The translations under genes and the position numbers were made by a program. Positions 12,301 to 23,712 of a stretch of 64,000 nucleotides of DNA are shown here, piece after piece; position 1 is the first letter of the stretch; every line of letters starts with the position of its first letter. Below the pieces are notes generated by a model that was given only the letters and a program-made list of their open reading frames with translations, was not told the origin of the DNA and searched no databases. The stretch is taken from NCBI GenBank assembly GCA_019925095.2, contig CM034398.1, positions 13,655,001 to 13,719,000 of the forward strand, in the 5' to 3' direction. This stretch comes from Dendrolimus kikuchii. Its lineage: Eukaryota; Arthropoda; Insecta; Lepidoptera; Lasiocampidae.

Positions 12301-15300
12301 TGCAATTTCGGTGTCATCCGGAAGGCAAGGCTAAACTTGCCTCCAAAAAGCTCGGTGTGCTAAACCGGTCCAAGCAGTACTTCACTCCTTGGCAACGACT
12401 TGCGCTGTAGAAAGTGCAAATCAGACCGCATATGAAGTACTGCTCACATCTATGGGCCGTAGCACCGACTAATCAGACTGACCCCCTCGACTCCATCCAG
12501 CGTCGCGCCGTTCGTATCGTCGAAGATCACATACTAACAGGCGGTTTAGTATCGCTTAGCCTTCGAGGAGAATTTGCGTCCCTTTGCGTATTTTACCGCC
12601 TGTATAACGGGGAGTGTTCCGAGGAACTGTTTGATCTGGCGCCAACGCCTCACTTTTTCAACTGCAACGCTCGCCAGCGACGGTGACACTAATATATTCA
12701 CCCCCATTTCCTTGAGCTCCCACGCTCAACTACGCAACGGTTCTCTAGAACATTTTTCCGCGCACGACAATGATCTGGAGTAAACTTCCCGCCGCGGTTT
12801 TCCCTTTGCGCTATGATATGGGGTTCTTTAAGAAGGGCGTTATAAACTTTCTCAGAGGTCGGCAACGCGTTTGCGACACCTCTGGTGTTGCAAACGTTCA
12901 TAGGCGACGGTAACAATTTTCCATCAGGTAAGCCGTCTGCCTGTTTCAGGCAATAAAAGAACAACTACTAGTAGTAGTCAGAAATTATTGATTTTTATGT
13001 GATTTGTAATCCCTCTTAATATTATAAATGCGAAAGTAACGTTGTATGTCTGTCTATCCGTCTGTTTATTCCGTTTTCACGGAAAAAAACTACTGGACCG
13101 ATTTGGCTGAAACTCAGTGTATATATATTTTCGATGCCGAGGATGAATATTGGATCCTTTTTATCCCGAAAAATGGGATAGTTTCCGGGATAAAAATATA
13201 TTTGTCTCTCTGTTTGTTATGCTTTTACGGAAAAACTTGGACCGATTTGGCTGAAATTCGGTATATATGTAACTTTAATACCGAGGGTGGACCAGGGATA
13301 CTTTCATCCCGCATAATAGAATAGATGTAAATGTTATCCCAGAAAGTAGGATAGAATGTTTTGTTTTCATTTGCCATTTTCGTAATTTTGGTTATTTACA
13401 TAATTTTGGTCATTTCGGTCATTGTGGCCAGTTTGTTATTACAAATAGATAGACGGGGGATAAATAAATAAAACTAGAACGGATTGAAATAGAGGACGAA
13501 ATTTTATATTGGAGTCCAATCATTTCTCAAGTTTATAGATATAAAAAAATTATCATTTATTAAAAAAACTGCTATAGTAACTCGATATGTCTGTCTGTTA
13601 AACTTTCACAGAAAAACTACTAGGAGTACTGGCTCGGTTGGTCGGTTGACTGTAATTTTGTACAATTATGTAGTTTTAATTCCGAGATGCGATAGTTTAC
13701 CGGGAGATGGGATAGTCTGAGATATAAAATGAAGTGATCTTCCGGGGACAAATAACACTAACATAACAATTTAATACAATATATAGTTCGATGCAAACTT
13801 AATGGCGGCTCGGAACATCGCACTTTCCGATGCGCAGAACGCTGATTTTAGGTGTTAGAGGGACGAGGTCCTCGGAGGACGAGGTAAATTCTCGCTCACT
13901 CTATCACTCGCTATCTCGTTTACGGGACTTTCCCAGCGCTCGCCTCATCAGGGCTGCCACTTTCTCACTCACTGCGCTTTCGGAGCTAGATATAGCGCTT
14001 TTTAGGGCAACCCAGCTCCCATTTTTATTACACAATTTCCAGCGCGAAATCTTGCTCTTTTTACGATATACAAATATCTAGTTAATTTTTACGTTATTTA
14101 ATGAAAATTAATTTAAATAACCCAAAGGTAGTAATTATCATGTCATAGCAGTTGATTAAAATGTCATTAGCATCACTACAATATAAATTCGTTATTTGAG
14201 GATTGTCCAACCTATATACTAAATTTTTAGGGCTTCGTAGTCAAACGATAAAAAAGTGATTGATCTTTGCTTCTACGAAATCCTTCAGTTTACGTGGTAC
14301 GACACGTACTTGCTGGATATTTTTTGTAATTTTGAACAGAATCTAACGCTTTTTTCCAACTCATATAGCAAGCGCACACGGGCAGCCCTGCGATCATTAC
14401 GACGTAGTTATAGTAGTATTAAGTTACGTCCGTACACAGCACATACACACGCGCGTCTAAGCTAAGTACAATAGAACGCAAAAGTTTGTTGTTTGTTATT
14501 ATCCCACTAAAATTATTTCATTTTTATGTTTAGTTAAATTTATTGTTGTTTTTCTTTGCATATTGGAGTTAAATTGCTTAAAAAATTATGAAATAAAAGA
14601 TTAGTCCAAAAACAGCAAGCGTGATAAGAAAAATACGAAAAGATAAATAAGAAAAGAACGTAAAGAAATAACTAAGTTGGTTTGCGAAAGTAAGAAGAAT
14701 AGAGGAATACAAAAAATTGATGTTATTATCGACACGTTGACAGACAGATGTATCATCCATGTATGAATGTATCACTGAGAAGGAATTCTGTTCAAGCGAA
14801 GACGAAGAAAGCACCAGTTCTGTATAAAATGGCTCCTCCGGAAATAAAACAGTTTTATGTGACGCCGACTCAGGGAGTCTTATGTCCAACAGTAGAGTGC
14901 GGTAAGCTGACGACGATGGAGGGAAAACATTATATAGCCTTTTTATACGTGACAGAGCTATGTTGGAATCATTATTATAATTCCAGCTTTTAGGGCCGTC
15001 TTGACTGGTGAGCTATCACGCTCTCACAGAATATCAGCTTAAAATGGTTAGCCCTGAGCTAATTGTGTTTCAAACAATGAATGAGAGTTCCGATGGCCCT
15101 CTTGCCACTCCCTATTATTCCTAATACAATCTTCCTATTTCATTCCCCTACCCCACCGCCATTGTAAATGTGTGCCATTTTCATATCAAAAACGTTAAAA
15201 AAATTACGACTTTCTGACTGATATTTGTTTGTTTCATTACCTATTGTGCTGTTGTCTCGCAAATGTGTTAAAAAACGCATGACACACGTGGAGTGTTGGT

Positions 15301-18300
15301 TTTTTTTAAACTGGTTTGTAAAAGTCAACTTGCCGCACTAGTATCATAAATAACAATTATTTTTATTTGAATTTCATAAGTACCAAACAGTCGACAGCAA
15401 TTTCAACATTACTTTTCCTCAAATCAAACTAGACTAGACTATAGATAATACATATTTTTGAAATAATAGTTCTTAATTTTGTGAATACTCTAAGAGATAT
15501 AATAAAACAATTCCAGAAAAATACTTATTTTGACTTTTAAGTTACGTATATTATGGTGCCCAATAAAAACTAATGATTTATTTAAACTAGCCTGATACTA
15601 CTGAATGTAAAAAAAATCCTGAAAATCGACTTAGAAACAAAAAAATATTTGGTTTAACATACATAAAAAAATATTTACATGAATTGAACATCCTCGTATT
15701 TTAAAGTTGGTAAAAATAGTAGATATATAATTAGCTACAATCAATCTCAACTTGACTGTACCTGCGCACGCCTTTGCTTGCGGCTAATATCGTAGCCGCC
15801 ATAAAGTTTGCATCGAACTATAACTGTATTAACGCCTGCTCTTTAAACAAGAGGGACGCACTAGAGTCTACTTGCGGCGCACCCGCGGGGTAAACTAATA
15901 TACTGATAAATGCATGTTTAAAAATTTAAAATATATCTATTACACAAAAAGGTTAAATTCCTGTTTACCACACCCAGTTTTAGAAAATTCAGATTAATTT
16001 ATATTTTCAAATCTTACGAAATAATTTTAAGTAGCTTAGCTATATTTTAAATAAAAAATAATGACAGTAAATGTCAGCGTATAACAAACTTTTAGACACA
16101 GATATAGTACAGTACTTACTATTTTTATATAAAATGATTATGTGTATAAATGATTAAATAATGCTTTCGTTAGAAGTCACCTCGACTTTAAAATGTTCTT
16201 ATTAGAACCTTGTAATAAAACTTCATTATTTAGGCTAGATGCGGTACAGTCCAAAGCTTTGCGTATTGTACTTGGGGCCATGAAATCCGCTCCCATTCGC
16301 GCTCTTCAAGTGGAATGCGTAGACCCCACTTCGTCTAAGATGACAATATCTGGCCGATAGATATTTGCTTCCTATTGCTAACTTAACTCTCATCCCCTAT
16401 TAGAAAAATTAAAACAATTATCTATCTTATTCACTCAAATTATTACTGATTTCATAAATATCCTCGTCCCTTAATAAATCGCTTGAACTACCTAAATACC
16501 ATTAAAGCTCCTATATTTAACTCTAATATTTTGTCCTTACACAAAATTGCCTTCGAGCCTATCTGCGTGAAACTGACTACACACACTTTCAATCTGTCTA
16601 AAGGTTGTTACAATGCTGACTCTACTTTCGATAATGTCTTAAAGTATCCCAATTCCACTCTTGTCTTTACAGACGCATCAAAGTCCACTGACAATGAATG
16701 CATTGGCTCTACTTTTGTCCATACCGACACTTCAAATATACACAAGTTACCTCTAGAAGCTTCAGACACACACAGTGTTCACAGTATTGCTATACTTAGT
16801 GCAATAATGTATATAGATGACAATAACCTCTCCCCTATTGCAATTGTCACTGATTGTCTTAGCGCACTAAACCAAAAAACCCCATTAGAAACTGCATTAA
16901 ATAGCCAATAATTTTGATGATTAAAAACTTATTATATTTCTGCCAGTGTTAAAACCTAAAAATAGAATTTGCTTGGGTGCCTAGCCATTTAGGTATATAA
17001 GGGAAGGTGCTGACCAAGCTGCCAAGAAAGCAATTAAAGAAGGCGATACCAAATTTTACTAACATTTTTCACGATATTTAATGTGCTGTGCTGAAAGGAG
17101 ATTAAAGTCAAGCTGGGACAGTGACTGGCAATCCTCATCTGTCCAATATTCTATGATGCAACCATTCCATTGATTCCCTGGTTTTTCAAATTTAGAGGAT
17201 TCACTAAAAGGGCCTCTAGCATTTTAATATTCATACAATTTGGAAACACTTGCAGCCTCATAAATTTGTTTAAACTTAAGATAAAGAATTCCTCCATTTG
17301 TACCTGTAGTTTAGAAGAAGGGTCCATTGGACCATATATTCTGTAACTGTCCCCTTAACAATAATGGCCCACCTGTATATTCCTTACTGCCCAAACTTAA
17401 TACTTCTCTCCCTACTAATTTCTTGTCACTTGTATGTTTCCCGTCCCACAATACTTTGTCTGTGTTGGCATTAATTGTCTGTGTTAGGTTACTTTATTAA
17501 TACTAAGGGAAGTAAATTATAATAATTGCATGTTGATGTTTGTGTCTGTGATAAATGTTTGTGTTTGTACTTGCTTCAGGTAACATTACAAATTGTTCAA
17601 GTCATTATGGTATTTTTTTTGCTGTTGTTAAAATGACATAAGTGATTCTTTCACTACTTGACATTGGCAATATCACCCTAGCAGCAACAGCCATATGAAG
17701 AAAAAAAACTTTAATATCACAGTGATGTCGTCAGATATTTTATATACATAACTAGCGTGCCCTACTGTCTCACCTGCATGGTGATGGAAAATCATTATAT
17801 TTTGGATAATTCACACTATGTCTTTATAAATTATAGCCTAAGTGTTATTCTGATGTATAAGCTATTGTAAAGTTTCATCAAAATCCACTCAGTAGTTTTT
17901 GCATGAAAGAGTAACAAACATACATCCATACATTCTTAGAAACTTTCGTGTTTATAATATTGGTAGGATAAACAACAATAAATATGAAACCGACTGTTTG
18001 GATCAGTTATTTCCAACAATTTCTGAAATAGTACAACATTCACAATATAATGTCAACACCCCCTAGTCTATATTATTTTTTTAATAGATACCTTACAGAA
18101 AACATTTGTATTTTTCTTTGGCATAGAGAACTGGCTATCATGAAATTTAGAATACTAAAATAAATAAATATAAATTTAAAATACTAAAATATATTTTAAC
18201 CCAAAAAATATTAGTTGGTTTAGAGCATATAACCAAAGAAGTGAAAGTGAAGCAAATCCACTTAAAACAGCTCTTATAAAATACACTTAAATTGAATTAG

Positions 18301-20751
18301 ACTAAAAACACAAAAACTAGACTATTAAATAGAGCGTTCAACACCATTTTATCATAAGCGACATTTTGACCTAAGTATATTTTGAAGTGAAACTTCTATA
18401 TAGATGGAGTCTTACGATTTTTCTGTCACGAAAAAGCGTTACGGCCATGTGGAGGAGCGGCACAAATTATACTAGACGTGGTGAGAAGCGGCATAAGTAG
18501 AGTAAACTATGGATGCATTTTTTGGTTCCTGATCGAATTCAGTTTCTTTATTTGATAAAATAAAATATATTTAAATAAAAAATGCATTCATTAAAATGTA
18601 CCTAACCTAACCAAATCATAATTTGCAGTGAGCCTGTGAAAAATCGAAATGTGTACTGGGACACATAGTAGAAGTGAAACTTCAACGGACAAGTGAAAAA
18701 ACGAATAGCAATAGACAAGTGACAAAATAAATCGCAACAAAATTTTAATTTAAAGTTTTACGGGCAGATTGTTAATGTACTTGTCCAATTTGAAAACCTG
18801 CCCATAAAACTTCAAGTAAAATTTTTGTTGGGATTTGATTTGCCACTTGTCCGTTGCCATTCGATTTTCCACTTGTCTGTTGAAGATTTTTAAAATACCT
18901 TTTGCAACAAAAAATATACTGAGGTCTAAATGTTGCTTTCAACAAATGGTGGTAAACACTTGAAATATTATTTTTATACAGAAAGCAATACATGAACATC
19001 CCATTGTAAAGCTCTGGCTTCTCTACATAGTATAAATCTGGTGTATAACTGCCACACATGCCTGAGGTGGATTTCATATCTATAACCTCATTGAGTAAGT
19101 TTCCACATGATTGTTTACCTTCACTGTCAGGTGTAATAGTAAGAATGTAAGCATTGGAACAATAACTAATATGGGTTGGATTTAGAATTAAATTGCCTGA
19201 ATTTCAGGAATCTATTAATACTTCCCAATGCTATTTAACACCCATACACTTCTTGGGACTTGATTCAATACTTTACCCAATAAGTAGAGCATGCTTGTTA
19301 GTCTGGCGAAAAACTGATATCATTTGAATAAAATGCTGTAACCACTATAATAGTCACAAAATAAGAAGCCTGATTTGACAAGAAAGTCAAAAGAACATAA
19401 CTGAATAAAATCAACAAAACTGAAAGCCAATAAATAACAATTAACTTATTTGTGTATCAATGGTAATAAATATACATGATTTTTATTGGTGCATTATGTA
19501 ATGTTATAAAACATTTAATTTTTATTGTCCTCGAAATACTGAAATAACATGCAATTGTTATTATTTCCGTAATATCATATTAATCTATGAAATCCCAAAC
19601 ACAGCTGTTCTAAGGAGTCTTAGTTTTAATTTTAATGTTGCTATCAAAGGGTTGCATTGCATTAATTCTATTTGATTTAGTAAATTAAACTATCATATTT
19701 TTTACCAAAAACTTACATTATTTGTGTATTAATAGTAGAACAATACTACATAAGTATACATATATGTATTAAAAACAAAAAATGATGGAGTAAATATATA
19801 TTATATAGGTGAAATAATCAAATTTATTATAGATTAATTGTAATGGACGTTAAATTCATGCCATATGCAAAAGGCTATGTGAGACAAAACTTTCATGCAC
19901 CATCTCAATTTTTGCGAGGTATTTGTGTGACACAAAAGTAATTAGCTTCAAATAACAGTCATATAATTTTCAAAATTTCTCATTTTCTCATTCCCTAAAT
20001 ATGTCGTAATGAGAACTGACAAATCAGGCCCATTATTTTGTGATTAGAACAAGCTACAGTTACAAGAAAAATATAACTCAACTATTTCAGAGACACTCAA
20101 ATTACCTATTTTGATAATGTTCCATATTACACTCTTTACTAAATATATACTACTCTATAAAACATTATATGCAAATCTAACTACTGTGAGTTGTTACATA
20201 TATTATTACATTTGTATTGCTTGTATTGTATAGAACAGACGAGCTTGCATGACAAGAGTTATGAATGTCAAAGAGGCAAGTGAGGTGTGTAAGAATAAGT
20301 CTAAATGGCACTCTGTTGTTCGTGCCTACCCCGCAAGGGAACTGGCGTGAAGTTATGTATGTATGTATGTATGTATTGCTTAAAATCCTGGGTCTTAACG
20401 CCTATAGAATACAAAACATACACAAGCACTTTTAAAATAAGTATCAAAATAGACATATGTACACTTACAGTTGTTTTATGCTGAGGTTGAGTATCATCTA
20501 CAAATACAAATTTAATTTCTTGGTTTGTATATCCAGTTACAACAGCAGTGAATGTAACATTGGACCCTATTACCGCGGGTCCATTATTAGTTAAAGAAAC
20601 ACTCATTGCAAATACACCTACAAACAATTATCAAATATCATATGCCTGAAAAAAACAATTAAATACTATTTATTGATATTTCATTATATATTTTACGCTT
20701 ACCTAATTCCCCAATAAATTGCGAACAACACAGAAAAAGCAATAACGACAT
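3381..20751 (-). CDS. PMEL/GPNMB-like transmembrane glycoprotein, 5' four coding exons (partial)
   Basis: Exons on the minus strand: 20751-20703, 20617-20469, 5093-4940, 3950-3381. All have GT-AG borders and compatible phases, giving 307 codons plus one base. Residues 1-16 form a signal peptide (start MSLLLFLCCS). Residues 17-132 contain FVFVDD, a SWTVRYPKY stretch and FKLT-DSLHGQLVLSQ, as in the PMEL/GPNMB N-terminal region. Residues about 160-205 form a PKD-like domain (ASSIITYWFMD...GEHDIEAIVV). Residues about 212-236 are an almost pure threonine run followed by TTTTPKP repeats, a likely O-glycosylated mucin-like region standing where PMEL has its repeat domain. Several N-x-S/T sites are visible. 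In vertebrates the family are melanosomal or lysosomal type I membrane proteins; the insect role is not inferred. The last exon ends at a good donor (GTGAGT), so C-terminal and membrane exons are missing. Retention of that intron would give a stop at 3337. The 15.4 kb second intron is mostly transposons. Confidence 0.8.
4150..4425 (+). mobile_element. Internally deleted solo LTR
   Basis: It begins TGTTAC and ends GTAACA. The 3' part (TTCCAACGGCATTTTAATTC and the upstream GTACCTGTGTTATACG) matches LTRs at 59830-60351 (+) and 51121-51612 (-). It is 276 bp against about 500 bp in the others, so it has lost internal sequence. It lies in the intron between exons 4940-5093 and 3381-3950 of the PMEL/GPNMB-like gene. 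Confidence 0.65.
4426..4939. other. Intronic AT-rich DNA
   Basis: This stretch between the solo LTR and the PMEL/GPNMB-like exon has no recognised content beyond a short G run near 4561. Confidence 0.4.
5230..5496 (+). mobile_element. R1-like LINE 3' UTR fragment
   Basis: It contains GGTTTTAGTGGGTATCCC, GCTAGTGCCACACCGACC and CCTCAAACGGATTT followed by an A run, the same 3' end found at 28380-28609, 28880-29061 and 47120-47280. Only the tail of the element is present. Confidence 0.7.
5500..6289. other. Intronic AT-rich DNA, no gene recognised
   Basis: Short frames around 5575-5884 show no family signature. The remainder is AT-rich. Confidence 0.35.
6290..6710 (+). pseudogene. Reverse transcriptase fragment of an R4/Dong-like LINE
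   Basis: Two frames together give an RT core. One reads RKNLSVAWIDYK (motif A region). After a shift another reads TSYLLYMDDLKLFASNE, the YMDD catalytic box with residues typical of site-specific restriction-like-endonuclease LINEs. Stops and shifts make it dead. The matching C-terminal endonuclease lies at 10150-10530 on the same strand, and the CR1-like element at 7043-9830 sits between them. Confidence 0.6.
7043..9830 (-). pseudogene. CR1-like non-LTR retrotransposon, frameshifted ORF2 (endonuclease + RT)
   Basis: Read right to left: an APE-type endonuclease fragment (9830-9225, with EVVILENFNAHYAEWLGSPR, then LLDLLLT and SDHCL), a linker, RT start (KKSSGPDGNPAIVL, 8630-8440), RT motif LNDRQYGFRHGRS (8363-8166), MPQGCVLSPTLFF (7995-7900), a decayed catalytic box (NADDST), and the C-terminal FTPRQRFVLCKTQVSPHMEYCSHFWAG region (7772-7335) through FFKKGVIKFL near 7150. 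The 3' end is a poly(A) tract seen as T residues at 7043-7051. Several frameshifts separate the blocks. TGGAAATTTCG at 7030 and TGGAAATATCC near 9801 are a candidate target-site duplication. It interrupts an older R4/Dong-like element. Confidence 0.75.
10150..10530 (+). pseudogene. C-terminal endonuclease region of the R4/Dong-like LINE
   Basis: The frame at about 10160-10456 reads NEPDIVIVDQSARQAMLVDI then KKEKEKLRKYLDLA, matching the KPDIVI-D-x(n)-ID-P-x(n)-K-EKLxKYxDL pattern at the C-terminus of LINEs with a restriction-like endonuclease. A +1 shift continues it as WMKDQIQKVALLAHGT (10385-10500). It is probably the 3' part of the same copy as 6290-6710. Confidence 0.6.
10531..12230. other. 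Intronic AT-rich DNA, no gene recognised
   Basis: A long AT-rich stretch inside the large PMEL/GPNMB-like intron, with poly-T and poly-A runs. I see no coding or RNA signal. Confidence 0.4.
12231..12960 (+). pseudogene. CR1-like LINE 3' fragment, second copy
   Basis: The frame from about 12320 reads KLASKKLGVLN, SKQYFTPWQRL, a stop, then QIRPHMKYCSHLWAVAPTNQ and DPLDSIQRRAVRIVEDH, closely parallel to the C-terminal block of the minus-strand copy at 7335-7772. It breaks near 12680 and ends in the shared tail GGTAAGCCGTCTGCCTGTTT. Confidence 0.7.
13010..15898 (+). mobile_element. Helitron-like element (non-autonomous) carrying a nested TIR element
   Basis: The 5' end is TCCCTCTTAATATTATAAATG after an A; the 3' end is a GC-rich region (CACCCGCGGGG) followed by CTAA and a host T. 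These are Helitron conventions (TC start, CTRR end, A|T target). The internal GGATAAAAATATATTT and ACTACTGGACCGATTTGGCT blocks are shared with copies at 34206, 39891 and 49752. The normal length is 0.65-0.7 kb; this copy is enlarged by the insertion at 13786-15818. Confidence 0.65.
13786..15818. mobile_element. TIR element (about 2 kb) nested in the Helitron
   Basis: Inverted termini AGTTCGATGCAAACTT(A/T)ATGGCGGCT occur at 13785-13810 and, reversed, at 15794-15819, matching 25 of 26. TA dinucleotides at 13784-13785 and 15819-15820 fit a TA target duplication. The interior has only short frames with no recognised transposase, so it is probably non-autonomous. Confidence 0.65.
16240..17430 (+). 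pseudogene. I-clade-like LINE remnant with RNase H region
   Basis: The frame at about 16240 reads AVQSKALRIVLGAMKSAPIR, a conserved post-RT motif of I-like elements. The intact stretch 16483-16911 contains STLVFTDASKS and IVTDCLSALN, the RNase H D-x-S and TDS-type motifs. Further shifted blocks follow (REGADQAAKKAIKEG; RRLKSSWDSDWQ). Many stops. Confidence 0.6.
17745..17975 (+). repeat. Interspersed repeat of unknown class
   Basis: It starts ACTAGCGTGCCCTACTGTC and ends with CATCAAAATCCACTCAGTAG, GCATGAAAGAGTAACAAACA and CTTTCGTGTTTATAATATTG, a layout I associate with very common lepidopteran short repeats. The class is not assigned. Confidence 0.4.
18411..18884. mobile_element. Foldback element with internal 24-25 bp subrepeats, copy 1
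   Basis: The blocks TTTTTCTGTCACGAAAAAGC and AAAATCGAAATGTGT and the palindromic core are shared with 33545-34117. The left arm (GACAAGTGAAAAAACGAATA) is the inverse of the right arm (CCACTTGTCCGTTGCCATTC). This copy has fewer subrepeat units than copy 2. Confidence 0.65.
18890..19205 (-). other. Open coding-like segment, unrecognised
   Basis: On the minus strand one frame stays open from about 19200 through 18890 and contains NPTHISYCSNAYILTITPDS, several cysteines, and YVEKPELYNGMFMYC. A splice-like acceptor (ATTCAG) precedes it. It abuts foldback copy 1, into which the frame runs. It lies inside the PMEL/GPNMB-like intron on the same strand, so it could be an unlisted exon, a pseudo-exon or a transposon remnant. 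I cannot assign a family. Confidence 0.3.
19210..20220. other. Intronic AT-rich DNA
   Basis: No coding or repeat signature recognised. Confidence 0.4.
20245..20378 (+). repeat. Retroposon 3' end with (TATG)n tail, copy 1
   Basis: GAATGTCAAAGAGGCAAGTG, GTTCGTGCCTACCCCGC and AAGGGAACTGGCGTGAAG followed by (TATG)n are repeated nearly exactly at 47972-48080. It is a 3'-terminal fragment with a tetranucleotide tail, as in some non-LTR elements or SINEs. Confidence 0.6.
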
Positions 20752-20999
20752 CTTAACAAAAATCCAACTGGAACAATGTTATGAACACGCAATATTATGA
20801 CTTTCTAAAGAGCAATTATTATAATTACTTTTGAACGATAATGATACATGTAATAGTTCACATTTGCTGCTCTCGCCACAAAAAAATATGGAAAACAAGT
20901 ATTTAAGCACGGCTTTTTTAGAATTAAAATATTTCATAACAAATATCAAACCAGAGAAATTTTCATCATTTTAAAGTAAGGAGGAGGATCATCCCAGTG

Positions 21000-22130
21000 G
21001 CTCTTCCGTACTAAATCAAATTAAAAAATGTATGGAAACTAGCGCTACCAATGGAGCAAGGGTAACAAAATTATAAGTAGTTTCTATTTAGTGTACTTAA
21101 GATGGCGCTGTGCAATATCGTTGAATAATTACAACTGGCTGACGAGATATTGAGAGCAAAACGTGAACCACAAATGATGGTCATATTTGGTAATTCACAC
21201 ACGTTTTTACATTAAAATTATTTAATGAACCATTTTTAAAATTTTGGTTTAATTAAAATGAATGATTTTATTTCAGTATTTAAAAGTAGGTATGGAGCCA
21301 AATGTAATTTTTAAAACTCTCCATACGCTTGGTATTAGTCAAATGTTTGTGTACTGGGCTATTAATAGGTACAATGAGACCTCCTCTGTTTATGACAGAA
21401 AAAGATCTGTCCGTTCACGTAGTGTTCGTACGAAAAAGGTGGTCAAAGCAGTAAGGGAAAGAATTCGAAGGAATCCTGTCCGAAAGCAAAAGATTTTATC
21501 TCGGGAGATGAAGATATCACCTAGAACCATGTCGCGTATTTGAAAAGATGACTTAAGACTTGCAGCCTATAAGAGACGCACTGGTTATTTCTTAACTCAT
21601 AATTTGAAAAAGAATAGGGTGGTAAAATCGAAACAACTACTGAAGCGGTACGCAAAGGGAGGTCACAGAAAAATTTTGTTTACGGATGAGATTTTTTTTA
21701 CAATTGAGCAACATTTTAACAAACAAAATGACCGTATTTATGCTCAAAGCTCTAAGGAAGCTTCTCAATTAGTCGACAGAGTGCAACGTGGGCATTATCC
21801 GTCTTCAGTGATGGTTTGGTGGGGTGTTAGCTTTGAAGGAGTGACTGAACCATATTTTTATGAAAAAGGTATCAAAACATCGGCACAAGTGTATCAAGAT
21901 ACCATTCTTGAGAAAGCAGTTAAGCCCCTTAACAACACCATGTTCAATAACCAAGAATGGTCCTTCCAGCAAGACTCGGCGCCGGGTCATAAAGCTCGGT
22001 CCACGCAGTCTTGGGTGGAAACGAATGTTTCGGACTTCATTAGAGCTGAAGATAATCCGATAGTTGACAGTATGAAAAATATAGGCAGATTTTTATATAT
22101 ATCGTAGATTACGATCTAAACATGTCATAA
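21000..22130 (+). pseudogene. Tc1/mariner-type transposase, broken
   Basis: One frame from about 21262 to 22107 encodes a transposase with helix-turn-helix region (ILSREMKISPRTMSRI), LLKRYAKGGHRKILFTDEIF (first catalytic Asp in TDE) and WSFQQDSAPGHKARSTQSW (second Asp). A TGA at 21541-21543 interrupts it. After FIRAED the usual proline-rich segment with the third acidic residue is missing and the frame ends early, which indicates an internal deletion. The terminal inverted repeats were not located. Confidence 0.75.
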
Positions 22131-22339
22131 ATAAATTGCTTTAATTAAAATAATAAATACTAATTTATATTTTTGAGAAATAAAATTGTTACATTGCAGC
22201 CATTAGTCACGTGACAATGAACGCCAATCAGAGCGCGTGACGTCATAGTGTGCAAAACATAGCAAGTTGATAATGAATTCTCAGTGAAAATTCATCGTTT
22301 TCCAGTAATTTTGCTGTAAAATAATAGTATTTCCATTGT

Positions 22340-23580
22340 TATACACTGTGTTCATACGACTACAACAACCAGTTATAATAAAGGCAAGTTGTATAAAAGC
22401 AAATGCCAATAATTTGCCAAAAATCGATGTTGTTATGCTGGGTGCCTTTTTCGCAACTAACACGAATTTGTGCTTTGCAGAATTCCATATTAAAACTTCT
22501 GTGTAAGTATATAACATTAAACAATAGCACCTAATGTTAAAATTGTGATTAAGATATGGCAAAGTATTATTTTTTAATAATTAATTTTGAGGTTATGATA
22601 ATTTTAATATTCGTAAATGTTGATGCTAATGGTGAAATTTCTTTTGTAGATCATCGCCAGTATGTTATTGAGATGACGCCATAAGTTATGTGCAATTGAA
22701 ACGTGATGGCAAACTCCTGTATTGTAAAGTGTAAAATATGCCCAGATCATAAAGTGCTATCGAAATTATCGTCATCGCAGGAGTGAAGAACCAGTATGCA
22801 ATTCTGCGGATTGTTATTGGAAAAAATCGAAGCTATCACAACTGTGAACCAGTTTAAAATATGTAGTAGTAACCCTAGTTTACCATCAAATGTGCTCATA
22901 AGTTTTTAGAAGAAGGACAAAAAATGAAACTTGAGGATTGTGCATTGTTTAAATATCAACATAATTCTGTTCTCAGTGATACAGCCAGCGCTTTAATATA
23001 TCAAATTGTTTTAAAATATAATGAAAAATGATATTTTTAAGAAATGCAGTAATATCAGATGCTGTCATTAAAAACTTTAAGTGGAAACAAGGGAGCAATT
23101 TAAAAGCAGTCTAGCATGAATTAAGATATGGATGGATAACAGCATCACAGGCTTTTGAAGTAAGTAGATGCAGGACCCACAGTTAGAGAAAATTTGGAGC
23201 TGAAACTTCATTAAAAAAATTAAGAAATGTGGTCTCATATTAAGTCAACAATATCCAATGACTGCTGGTTCACCGGATGGTACATGTGAAAATTGCACAG
23301 TAGAAATTAAGTGTCTCTACAGTATAAACTATACTAAAGATGGGAAGCCTACAAACAAATATGCTCAATTACAAATATGAATATATTTGACTGCTGTGGA
23401 AATATGTATATTTTGTGTAGCGGATCTAGATTTTTCTAATAGTAAAAAATTTAAACTTTCTGTGTAGCAATCAGTTATGAATATGTTAATGATCTTATTA
23501 CTGACAATTTGTTACCATTTTGGAAATGCCATGTGTATCCATTACTTTATCAAAGCATATAAAGTAACCACTAGGTATGT
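22340..23580 (+). pseudogene. SWIM/YqaJ-type nuclease-like protein, decayed
   Basis: The first exon-like block reads NANNLPKIDVVMLGAFFATN then CFAEFHIKTSV and ends at a GTAAGT donor (22502). Later blocks are SYVQLKRDGKL, CPDHKVLSKLS, HRRSEEPVCNSADCYWKKSK, YGWITASQAFEVSRC, GSPDGTCENCTVEIKCLYSI and, after shifts, FWKCHVYPLL. The order matches proteins with a SWIM-type zinc finger followed by a YqaJ/lambda-exonuclease-like domain (SPDG...EIKCP-type catalytic region). The cysteine/histidine finger itself appears deleted. Frameshifts and stops make it a pseudogene. Confidence 0.6.
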
Positions 23581-23712
23581 TCTGATCTCATCATTTTATA
23601 ATAAAATAAAACAAAATGATTTTGGAGTTTCATTTAATGAGGCAATCTTATAAATTAACTAAACTACCATGCTCTAGGGCTAGGGTAACTAGATTAGTTC
23701 ATGACTACTTAA

